NCBI GenBank assembly: GCA_947504115.1
Contig: CANNGH010000003.1
Location: 248,001-312,000, forward strand
Origin: an uncultured Sedimentitalea sp.
GTDB taxonomy: Bacteria; Pseudomonadota; Alphaproteobacteria; Rhodobacterales; Rhodobacteraceae
Length of the DNA stretch: 64,000 nucleotides
Direction of reading: 5' to 3'
A model generated the notes under the pieces. That model ran no database searches, was not told the DNA's origin, and worked only from the letters and a program-made list of their open reading frames with translations. Position 1 is the stretch's first letter. Every line of letters starts with the position of its first letter. Positions 15,471 to 24,770 of the stretch are shown in pieces. A program made the position numbers and the translations under genes.

Positions 15471-16055
15471 ATGCACAAGACGATGATGGCGCTGGCCCGA
15501 TTCATGGCCATACTCGGGGGTGTCATTCTGACGGCGCTCGTCATCCTCACCTGCGTCTCGATCGCGGGCCGGCTGCTGAACGGGTTTCTGCACGGCGATT
15601 TCATGGAAAGCGTGGCGCCCGGTTTCGCGCAATGGGCGCTGGATCTCGGTATCGGTCCGGTCACGGGCGATTTCGAACTGGTCGAGGCCGGTGTGGCCTT
15701 CGCCATCTTCGCCTTCATCCCGCTGTGCCAGATCACCGCCGGCCATGCCTCGGTCGATATCTTCACCGACCGGATGCCGGCATCGGTCAACCGGTTCCTG
15801 CGGATGGTGACAGAAACGGTCTTTGCAGCCGTGCTGATCCTGATCGCGTGGAAACTGTTCGACGGCATGATGGCCAAGAAAAGCTATAACGAAACCAGCT
15901 TCCTGCTTCAGTTTCCCATCTGGTGGTCCTATGCCGCCAGCCTTGTGGGCGCGGTTCTGGCGGCCATCGTCGGCGTCTACATGGCCGCCATCCGCATCTA
16001 CGAATTCTTCACCGGCCGCATCCTGATCTGGGACGGCGTGGAGAGTCAGGCATGA
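15471..16055 (+). CDS. TRAP transporter small permease (DctQ type)
   Basis: A 194-residue inner membrane protein with four hydrophobic segments (about 10-32, 65-85, 100-120, 145-170). It contains the DctQ motif QITAGHASVDIFTDRMP. It pairs with the large permease to form the transport complex. Its TGA overlaps the ATG of the large permease gene by four bases. Confidence 0.92.
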   Translation: MHKTMMALARFMAILGGVILTALVILTCVSIAGRLLNGFLHGDFMESVAPGFAQWALDLGIGPVTGDFELVEAGVAFAIFAFIPLCQITAGHASVDIFTDRMPASVNRFLRMVTETVFAAVLILIAWKLFDGMMAKKSYNETSFLLQFPIWWSYAASLVGAVLAAIVGVYMAAIRIYEFFTGRILIWDGVESQA

Positions 16056-17368
16056 GCGCACTGGAAATCGGAATCGCGTCCTTTCCGGCGCTGATGGTGC
16101 TGATCTTTCTGCGGGTGCCGATTGGGCTGGCGATGTTCCTTGTCGGGTTGTTCGGGCTGTTCTTCGTGACCGGCGGCACCAATGTCGCGTTCTCCCGCCT
16201 GAAAAGCGAAACCTACACCACGTTTTCCAGCTATTCGCTGACCATCGTGCCGATGTTCCTGCTGATGGGTCATTTTGCGACGCTGGGCGGCATGTCGTCG
16301 TCGCTGTTCAAGGCGGCGCAGGGTTTTCTGGGCCATCGCAAGGGCGGGGTGGCCATGGCCGCCATCGGTGCCTGCGCCGGGTTCGGCGCGATCTGCGGAT
16401 CGTCCCTGGCCACCGCGGCCACGATGGGCCGCGTCGCCCTGCCCGAGCTCAAGGAATACGGTTACGCCGGCGGGTTCTCGACCGCCACGCTGGCGGCAGG
16501 CGGGACGCTGGGGATCCTGATCCCCCCGTCGGTGGTTCTCGTGATCTATGCCATCCTGACCGAACAGAACATCGCCAAGCTGTTCCTCGCCGCCTTCGTT
16601 CCCGGCCTGCTCGCGGCCTTGGGGTATGTGATCGCCATTTCGATCTATGTCCGGGTGAACCCCAAGGCGGCCGGCACGCGCCCGCCGGTGCCGTATCGCG
16701 ACCGCTTTGCCGCGCTGTTCGCGGTCTGGCCGGTCCTGCTGGTGTTCTTTCTGGTGGTCGGCGGCATCTATCTGGGCTGGTTCACCCCGACCGAGGGGGC
16801 GGCGGTGGGCGCTGCGGGCACCGGGCTGATCGCATTGTTGAATGGCGGACTGAACTTCACCACCCTGATCGACAGCTTCATCGTCACCGCGCGCTCGACC
16901 GCGATGATCTTCTTCATCGTGCTGGGGGCCGGATTTTACAACGGATTTCTGGCGCTGACCCAGGTGCCGCAGGAATTGTCCAATCTGGTGGTCAGTCAAG
17001 GATACAGCCCGTGGATGGTTCTGACGCTGATCCTGATCTTCTACATGCTGTTCGGCTGCCTGATGGACAGCCTGTCGATGATCCTGCTGACCATCCCGAT
17101 CTTCTATCCCGTCATCAGCGTCCTGGATTTCGGCCTGTCGCCCGAGCATCTGGCGATCTGGTTCGGCATCCTCGTGCTGATCGTGGTCGAGGTCGGACTG
17201 ATCACGCCGCCGGTGGGCATGAACCTGTTCATCATCAACGCGATGGACCGTCAGACCCGCATCGTCGAAACCTACAAGGCGGTGATGTATTTCGTCGCTT
17301 CCGACGTGATCCGGGTCATCATCCTGGTGCTGTTCCCGGCCATAACCCTTTTCCTGCTGCCCGGCTGA
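16052..17368 (+). CDS. TRAP transporter large permease (DctM type)
   Basis: A 438-residue inner membrane protein with about 12 hydrophobic segments; it is the ion-coupled transport subunit. Family motifs seen: MFLLMGHFA, GFGAICGSSLATAATMG, LAAGGTLGILIPPS and ITPPVGMNLF. The ATG at 16052 is chosen for its overlap with the small permease stop. Convergent with the LacI regulator, four bases apart. Confidence 0.94.
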   Translation: MSALEIGIASFPALMVLIFLRVPIGLAMFLVGLFGLFFVTGGTNVAFSRLKSETYTTFSSYSLTIVPMFLLMGHFATLGGMSSSLFKAAQGFLGHRKGGVAMAAIGACAGFGAICGSSLATAATMGRVALPELKEYGYAGGFSTATLAAGGTLGILIPPSVVLVIYAILTEQNIAKLFLAAFVPGLLAALGYVIAISIYVRVNPKAAGTRPPVPYRDRFAALFAVWPVLLVFFLVVGGIYLGWFTPTEGAAVGAAGTGLIALLNGGLNFTTLIDSFIVTARSTAMIFFIVLGAGFYNGFLALTQVPQELSNLVVSQGYSPWMVLTLILIFYMLFGCLMDSLSMILLTIPIFYPVISVLDFGLSPEHLAIWFGILVLIVVEVGLITPPVGMNLFIINAMDRQTRIVETYKAVMYFVASDVIRVIILVLFPAITLFLLPG

Positions 17369-17372
17369 TCAC

Positions 17373-18398
17373 TCAACGCCGCTTCAGAGTCTGGCCATAA
17401 TTGATCACCGGCGCCAACGTCACGTGGTTTTCCACCTCTTGCGGTGGATCGGCCAACCGCGCGGTGACGATCTGCGCCGCGCGCCGACCGATCTCGCGGC
17501 GGCAGGCATCCATCGTCGCCAGTTGCCGCGGCAGGCCCTGCAACAGGTCCAGCCCGTTGAACCCGGCCAGCCCGACCTGCCCCGGCACGTCGATGCCCTG
17601 TTCCAGCAGATACAAAAGCCCGCCGGCGCCGATCATGTCGTTGGAGTAATACAGGAAATCCAGTTCCGGCGACCGCTCAATCATGTCACGCGTCATCTCG
17701 CGCCCCTTGACCAGCGCCGAACCGCCCGAATAGAACGCGCGGTCCTCGATCTCGACCCCTTCGCGGGCCAGCGCCTGCGTGAACCCCTCGAACCGCTTGC
17801 GGGCGCGGTGGTCCAGCGGCATCTTGGTTCCCATGAAACCCACATGCCGATACCCGGCCCGCAGGATCGCCTGCGCCATCTCGCGCCCCGCGCGTCGATG
17901 GGAAATTCCCACCATCGCATCGATCGGCTTGCCATCGGTATCCATGATTTCGATCACCGGAATACCGGCCGCCGTCAGCATGGCGCGGCTGGCATCGGAA
18001 TGTTCCAGCCCGGCGATGATGATTCCCGAGGGCCGCCAGGACAGCATCTCGTAAAGAACCCGCTCTTCCTTTTCCGGCAGGTAATCCGTCACCCCGACCA
18101 CAGGTTGCAGACCGGTTTCGTCAAGAACGTCGTTGATGCCGTTCAGAACCTCGGGAAACACCATGTTGGAGAGCGACGGAATGATGACCGCGATCAGGTT
18201 GACCCGGTTCGACGCCAGCGCTCCGGCGATCTTGTTGGGCACGTAGCCCAATGCCTTGGCCGCGGCCAGAACACGGATGCGGGTGGGCTCCGACACGTCG
18301 CCACGCTGCCGCAGGACGCGGCTGACGGTCATTTCCGACACGCCCGACGCTTCGGACACATCGCGCAAGGTAAGGGGACGCTTGTTTTTCTCTGACAC
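17373..18398 (-). CDS. LacI family transcriptional regulator
   Basis: A DNA-binding repressor with an N-terminal LacI helix-turn-helix (TLRDVSEASGVSEMTVSRVLR, in two parts about residues 10-30) and a periplasmic-binding-like effector domain; 341 residues from the GTG at 18398. A GTG at 18431 would add 11 residues but lies within a palindrome that looks like an operator, so the shorter start is preferred. It is likely to control the convergent TRAP operon and itself. The effector is unknown; the LacI type suggests a sugar or sugar acid, which would also be a plausible TRAP ligand. Confidence 0.9.
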   Translation of the reverse strand: MSEKNKRPLTLRDVSEASGVSEMTVSRVLRQRGDVSEPTRIRVLAAAKALGYVPNKIAGALASNRVNLIAVIIPSLSNMVFPEVLNGINDVLDETGLQPVVGVTDYLPEKEERVLYEMLSWRPSGIIIAGLEHSDASRAMLTAAGIPVIEIMDTDGKPIDAMVGISHRRAGREMAQAILRAGYRHVGFMGTKMPLDHRARKRFEGFTQALAREGVEIEDRAFYSGGSALVKGREMTRDMIERSPELDFLYYSNDMIGAGGLLYLLEQGIDVPGQVGLAGFNGLDLLQGLPRQLATMDACRREIGRRAAQIVTARLADPPQEVENHVTLAPVINYGQTLKRR

Positions 18399-18418
18399 CG
18401 CACCACTTTTCCCAGCCA

Positions 18419-18439
18419 GCGTTAAAGCCACGTTAACGC
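18419..18439. promoter_or_regulatory. Putative LacI-family operator
   Basis: Perfect 7-bp inverted repeat GCGTTAA, 7-base spacer, TTAACGC, 20 bases upstream of the likely LacI start. Position fits autorepression. No matching copy was seen upstream of the TRAP genes. Confidence 0.45.
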
Positions 18440-18515
18440 AAACGCACGAGCGCGATCAACTCTGCACACAAACCGATGACATTCCGAAAAAACCGCTTTA
18501 TGAGAAGCCGGACAC

Positions 18516-18592
18516 GGCCCCGTGGCTCAACTGGATAGAGCAATCCCCTCCTAAGGGATAGGTTGCAGGTTCAAGTCCTGCCGGGGTCGCCA
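18516..18592 (+). tRNA. tRNA-Arg(CCT)
   Basis: A 77-base cloverleaf. Acceptor stem GGCCCCG/CGGGGTC with one G-U pair, D arm with GCTC/GAGC, anticodon stem ATCCC/GGGAT, loop CTCCTAA with anticodon CCT (reads AGG), and T arm GCAGG TTCAAGT CCTGC. G73 and an encoded CCA are present. No duplicated 3' end or integrase is seen nearby, so it is not an obvious element attachment site. Confidence 0.95.
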
Positions 18593-18772
18593 ACGCCTTT
18601 TCATGCTGTTGACGACAGATAGAGACCCCCGTTCCGGAGTCGGCTGGAACGCGGTGTGCCGGCATCATGGCAATGGACGCCGCACGACAAGCGTCGTGCG
18701 AGCGGTCAGGATCAGGCCCGGTTTCCGGAAAGATGGTGCGAGCCGAGGATAATTCCGGCCACCCGGTCGGCC

Positions 18773-19084
18773 TCAATGGGTCCAGACACCCCGGCGGGTC
18801 GTGGCGAAGTTTTCGCCGTATCCGCCGGCCCGAACGATGGGCTTGCGTTTCTTGGGCTCGTAAACGCGCGCGTCTATGCCGTTGGCGGCCGCATATTCCA
18901 TCGCCGCCTCTTTCGTCGGAAACCGCAGCCGCACCTGCGACTGCGTGTCGTCGGACGAGGTCCAGCCCATCAGCGGATCGATCTCGCGCTTGCTGGAGGG
19001 GGCGAAATCCAGGATCCAGTTGCGGGTCTTGGCCGTGCCCGAGGTCATGGCATTCTTCGCCGGTTTGTAGATGCGGGCGCGCAT
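18773..19084 (-). CDS. ETC complex I subunit, NDUFS4-like accessory protein
   Basis: A 103-residue protein matching the bacterial NDUFS4/ETC_C1 family: start [15 protein letters not shown], then [25 protein letters not shown] (in two parts) and a basic C-terminus. NDUFS4 is an accessory subunit of mitochondrial complex I, and alphaproteobacterial homologues are found in the ancestral enzyme. It lies away from nuo genes, as is common. It is a single gene, divergent from uvrB. Confidence 0.88.
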   Translation of the reverse strand: MRARIYKPAKNAMTSGTAKTRNWILDFAPSSKREIDPLMGWTSSDDTQSQVRLRFPTKEAAMEYAAANGIDARVYEPKKRKPIVRAGGYGENFATTRRGVWTH

Positions 19085-19275
19085 GATCGAGGCTCCGTAT
19101 ATTGCTCGTCCCGATGTATCGGCAATTTCGCCGCGCGGGGCAAGGCGCGAAATGTGTTTGTCCGAAGGCGCAAACGCCGCAGCCCGGCGCGGAAAGATTC
19201 GGATTTATGTGTCATCACGACCTTGATATGGAACAAAAAGCGATCACCTCTGTGCTTCAGAGCGGAGCCTGCCCC

Positions 19276-21474
<2,199 letters not shown>

Positions 21475-21522
21475 ACAACCCGCCGAACCTGCGTCTATGT
21501 CGAGGCGAAAAAGGGGATTTTC

Positions 21523-22323
21523 ATGCAGATTGCCGACTTGGGCGAAGTCCAGTTGCATTACCGCATCGACGGCGACCCCGACGGCGCGCCGGTGGTGTTC
21601 GCCAACTCGCTCGGCACCGATCTGCGGGTCTGGGATGCGGTATTGCCGCTGCTGCCCGAGGGCCCGAAATACATCCGGTATGACAAGCGCGGGCATGGCC
21701 TGTCCTCGGCCCCGGCGGCGCCCTATTCGATGGGCGCGCTGGTGCGGGATGCGGAGATGCTGCTGGATCATCTGAACGTGCGCGATTGCGTGTTCGTCGG
21801 CCTGTCCATCGGCGGGATGATCGCGCAGGGGCTGGCGGTCAAGCGGATGGATCAGGTGCGCGCGCTGGTGCTGTCCAATACGGCCGCCAAGATTGGCACG
21901 GCCGAAATGTGGCAAGAGCGGGTCGATACCGTCGAACGCCACGGCATCGAACGGCTGGCCGACGCGGTGATGGAGCGTTGGTTCTCCGCCGATTTCCGCA
22001 CCCGCCCGGAACTGGCGCTGTGGCGCAACATGCTGGTGCGTCAGCCGGTCGCCGGTTACGCGGGTTGTTGCGCCGCCATTGCCGGCACCGATTTCTACAC
22101 GCCGACCAGCGGCTTGCGACTGCCCTTGCTGGGCATTGCGGGCGATCGGGACGGCGCGACCCCGCCCGATCTGGTGCGCGAAACCGTCGATCTGGTGCCC
22201 GGTTCGCGGTTCGAGCTGATCCGCCAGGCGGGCCACCTGCCCTGCGTCGAACAACCCCGCGCCTATGCCGACGTGCTGAGTGCGTTTCTGCGTGACATCG
22301 GCCACGCATCAGGGGGCGCGTGA
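21523..22323 (+). CDS. pcaD: 3-oxoadipate enol-lactonase
   Basis: Alpha/beta-hydrolase of 266 residues that opens 3-oxoadipate enol-lactone in the protocatechuate branch of the beta-ketoadipate pathway. Seen: the nucleophile elbow GLSIGG, an acid residue in GDRDGATPP, and the catalytic histidine in QAGHLPCVEQP. RYDKRGHGLS is the usual strand/loop before it. The stop overlaps the pcaB start (TGATG). Substrate assignment relies on the neighbour. Confidence 0.88.
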   Translation: MQIADLGEVQLHYRIDGDPDGAPVVFANSLGTDLRVWDAVLPLLPEGPKYIRYDKRGHGLSSAPAAPYSMGALVRDAEMLLDHLNVRDCVFVGLSIGGMIAQGLAVKRMDQVRALVLSNTAAKIGTAEMWQERVDTVERHGIERLADAVMERWFSADFRTRPELALWRNMLVRQPVAGYAGCCAAIAGTDFYTPTSGLRLPLLGIAGDRDGATPPDLVRETVDLVPGSRFELIRQAGHLPCVEQPRAYADVLSAFLRDIGHASGGA

Positions 22324-23660
22324 TGGCAGGCTCGGTCTTTGACAGTGCGCTGTTCGCGCGGCTTTTCCCCACCGGCGATGCCGGACGCCTGTTCACCGAC
22401 AGTGCCGAGACCCGCGCCATGCTGCTGGTCGAGGGGGCCCTGGCAACGGCCCAAGGCGCGCAAGGCGTGATCCCCGAAACCAGCGCCGCCTTCATCGCCC
22501 GCGCGATGCGCGAGGTGCAGATCGACCCCGCTGCGCTGGCCGTCGCGACGGGGGAAAACGGCGTCAGCGTGCCGGGGCTGGTGGCGGCGCTGCGCGAGAC
22601 GCTGAACGCGCCCGAACACGCGCAATATATCCACTGGGGCGCGACCTCGCAGGATATCATCGACACCGCATTGATGCTGCGGCTGCGTCAGGCGCTGATG
22701 CTGATCGAGACGGATCTGAACCACATCCTGACCGCTTTCGCCGCGCTTGCACGCGATCATGCCGACCTGCCGATGCCCGCGCGCACCTATGGCCAGCACG
22801 CGACGCCGACCAGCTTTGGCGCGGTGGTCGCGGGCTGGGGAGAGCCGCTGCTGGCCCTGCTGGACGAGTTGGGCCCGCTGCGCGACGCCTGCCTTCTGGT
22901 GTCGCTGTCCGGGGCGGCCGGCACCGCCAGCGCGTTGGGGCCACATGCCGCAGCGACGCGCGCTGCGTTGGCGCGGGAACTGGGCTTGGGCGATCCGGGG
23001 CGCAGTTGGCATACCGACCGCATGCCGATCCTGCGGCTGGCGGACTGGCTGAACCGGGTGACGCTCGCGCTGGCCAAACCGGGCGAGGATGCGACCGAAC
23101 TGGCGCAGACCGGCATTGCCGAATTGTCGCTTGGCGGCGGCGGCGGATCCTCGACCATGCCGCAGAAACAGAACCCGGTGGCGCCCTCGGTTCTGGTGGC
23201 GCTGGCGCGGCAATCAGGCGGGCTGATGGCCGCGCTGCAGGGCGCGGCGGTGCATCGCCACCAGCGCGACGGTGCGGCATGGTTCACCGAATGGCTGTGC
23301 CTGCCCCAGATCGTGCTGGGCGCGGCCTCCGCGGCGCGCACCGCGCGCGACATGGCATCGGCGCTGGCCCCGAATCCCGACGCGATGACGCGGGCGCTGG
23401 CAGGCGGCCTTGGCACCATCCATGCCGAAGCGCTGAGTTTCGTGCTCAGCGCGCACCTGCCCCGCGCGGACGCGCAGGCCGAAGTCGGGCGGTTGTGCCG
23501 CGCCGCGCAGGAAACCGGAACCCCGCTGCGCGATCTCGTGACAAGAGGCTGGCCCGATCTGGATGTGACGACGGTGTTCGATCCGGCGCTGCAAATGGGC
23601 GATGCCCCGCAGGCGGCGCGGCGCTTTGCCGATGCGGCAGCTATGCGTGCCAAGCCGTGA
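22323..23660 (+). CDS. pcaB: 3-carboxy-cis,cis-muconate cycloisomerase
   Basis: A 445-residue fumarase/aspartase-superfamily enzyme. Signature GGGGGSSTMPQKQNP is present, with HWGATSQDI and GQHATPTSFG from the active-site regions. It makes 4-carboxymuconolactone from 3-carboxy-cis,cis-muconate. pcaHG (the dioxygenase), pcaC and pcaQ are not in this window, although roseobacters often keep them together with pcaD and pcaB. Confidence 0.9.
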   Translation: MAGSVFDSALFARLFPTGDAGRLFTDSAETRAMLLVEGALATAQGAQGVIPETSAAFIARAMREVQIDPAALAVATGENGVSVPGLVAALRETLNAPEHAQYIHWGATSQDIIDTALMLRLRQALMLIETDLNHILTAFAALARDHADLPMPARTYGQHATPTSFGAVVAGWGEPLLALLDELGPLRDACLLVSLSGAAGTASALGPHAAATRAALARELGLGDPGRSWHTDRMPILRLADWLNRVTLALAKPGEDATELAQTGIAELSLGGGGGSSTMPQKQNPVAPSVLVALARQSGGLMAALQGAAVHRHQRDGAAWFTEWLCLPQIVLGAASAARTARDMASALAPNPDAMTRALAGGLGTIHAEALSFVLSAHLPRADAQAEVGRLCRAAQETGTPLRDLVTRGWPDLDVTTVFDPALQMGDAPQAARRFADAAAMRAKP

Positions 23661-23739
23661 CCGACCGACGCGTAAGGGGTGACGCGCAAGCGGCCTTGGG
23701 GCATTATGACAATGCAAACGACAACAGGACAAACCCGAA

Positions 23740-24072
23740 GTGACCATGCCAAACGCTGGAAACCCCCCGTCAGTCCCGCCCGACGACATGGCGCAACGCG
23801 CGGCCGAGGCCGCCGCCTATCTCAAGACGCTGGCGCATGAGGGGCGGTTGATGATCCTGTGCCATCTCGGCGCCGGTGAACGATCGGTCGGCGAATTGGA
23901 AACCCTGCTGGACATCCGGCAGGCGGCGGTCAGCCAGATGCTGGCGCGGCTGCGCGACGAGGGGCTGGTCACCACGCGTCGCGAGGGCAAGACGATCTAT
24001 TATTCCCTGTCCGACCGGAATACCGAACAGGTGATCCAGTTGCTCTATTCGCTGTTCTGCAGCGTGGATTAA
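23740..24072 (+). CDS. ArsR family regulator with two cysteines, BigR/SqrR-like
   Basis: A 110-residue winged-helix repressor from a GTG at 23740 (AGGAC about 10 bases upstream; ATG at 23746 is the alternative). The helix-turn-helix is at about 58-75 (RQAAVSQMLARLRDEGLV). C41 (LMILCHL) and C107 (LFCSVD) match in context and number the two cysteines of Rhodobacter SqrR that form a tetrasulfide on persulfide exposure. The metal-binding ELCVCDL motif of arsenic sensors is absent. No sulfide oxidation gene is adjacent. It may instead regulate unlinked genes. Confidence 0.85.
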   Translation: MTMPNAGNPPSVPPDDMAQRAAEAAAYLKTLAHEGRLMILCHLGAGERSVGELETLLDIRQAAVSQMLARLRDEGLVTTRREGKTIYYSLSDRNTEQVIQLLYSLFCSVD

Positions 24073-24073
24073 T

Positions 24074-24171
24074 AGTTTTTCGGCTTTTGCCTGAGACATC
24101 GCGTTTCGCAATTCGCGTTCGAGCGTTAGCGAGAGGCAGTGAATTGTGATTCAGGTTACAGCCGAAACGCT
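24074..24171. repeat. MITE-like inverted-repeat element (about 100 bp)
   Basis: The 21-base ends (24074-24094 and 24151-24171) are inverted copies with 16 of 21 positions matching; core CGGCT...CCTGA and its complement. Inside lies a second stem, 24107-24116 with 24139-24148, ten pairs with G-T wobbles. A copy of the right end occurs at 57153-57175. The whole can fold into one long hairpin. The outer end reaches the lrp stop codon. Confidence 0.65.
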
Positions 24172-24645
24172 CTAAAGTGCCGCGACCGGACCGCCACGTT
24201 TGACGCTGCGCAGGATCACGTTCGTTTGCGCCGACGCGACGGCGGGCAAGGTGAACAGGAAGTCCTCCAGAAACCGGTTGAACCCCTCAAGATCGCGGCA
24301 CAGCACCCGCAGGTGATAATCGGCCTGCCCGGTGGTGGCGTGACAGTCCTGAACCTCGGCGCGTTGCTGCACTGCGTCGATGAATGCCTTCAGTTGCGCG
24401 CGGTCGTGGCGCACCAGTTGCACATGCACGATGGCCTGAAACGCCAGCCCCATCGCCGCCGGATCGACGCTGACGCCATAACGTTCGATCACGCCCGCCT
24501 GCTCCAGCGCACGAACCCGCCGCCACAGCGCCGAGGCGGACATGCCCACGGCCTCGGCCAGATCGGCGTTGGAGATCCGGCTGTCTTGTTGCAAACGCGC
24601 CAGAATTCGGTGGTCGCGATCATCCAGAGGGATGGGTGTGGTCAT
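24172..24645 (-). CDS. Lrp/AsnC family transcriptional regulator
   Basis: A 157-residue regulator with an N-terminal helix-turn-helix (about 10-60, ISNADLAEAVGMSASALWRRV in two parts) and a C-terminal RAM/AsnC ligand domain with the GQADYHLRVLCRDLEGF segment. Divergent from the indolepyruvate oxidoreductase gene with 125 bases between them. Lrp-type proteins that flank ior genes usually respond to amino acids; control of that gene is inferred. Its stop codon lies in the end of the inverted-repeat element. Confidence 0.9.
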   Translation of the reverse strand: MTTPIPLDDRDHRILARLQQDSRISNADLAEAVGMSASALWRRVRALEQAGVIERYGVSVDPAAMGLAFQAIVHVQLVRHDRAQLKAFIDAVQQRAEVQDCHATTGQADYHLRVLCRDLEGFNRFLEDFLFTLPAVASAQTNVILRSVKRGGPVAAL

Positions 24646-24770
24646 TTCTGTCCCTTAATCGCAGATTATCGGAAATTCTAACCGGAACCGCGCTAAAAAT
24701 CCAACCATTCCGACACGACTTTTCACAGCGACCGCGCTATATTGTGGCGCTCACAGGGAGGGAGTTCACG

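Noticed and set aside
18516-18772. tRNA-Arg as integration site of a mobile element
   Set aside because: No integrase, no duplicated tRNA end and no change in gene type on either side.
19231-19245. GAAC-N7-GATC as LexA box before uvrB
   Set aside because: One mismatch in the second half of the alphaproteobacterial GAAC-N7-GAAC motif; single occurrence and no other SOS feature, so left out.
24684-24709. GGAAC-N17-CATT as EcfG promoter for the indolepyruvate oxidoreductase gene
   Set aside because: The -10 has a mismatch at a normally invariant G; the gene is a metabolic one with a dedicated regulator, far from the stress cluster.
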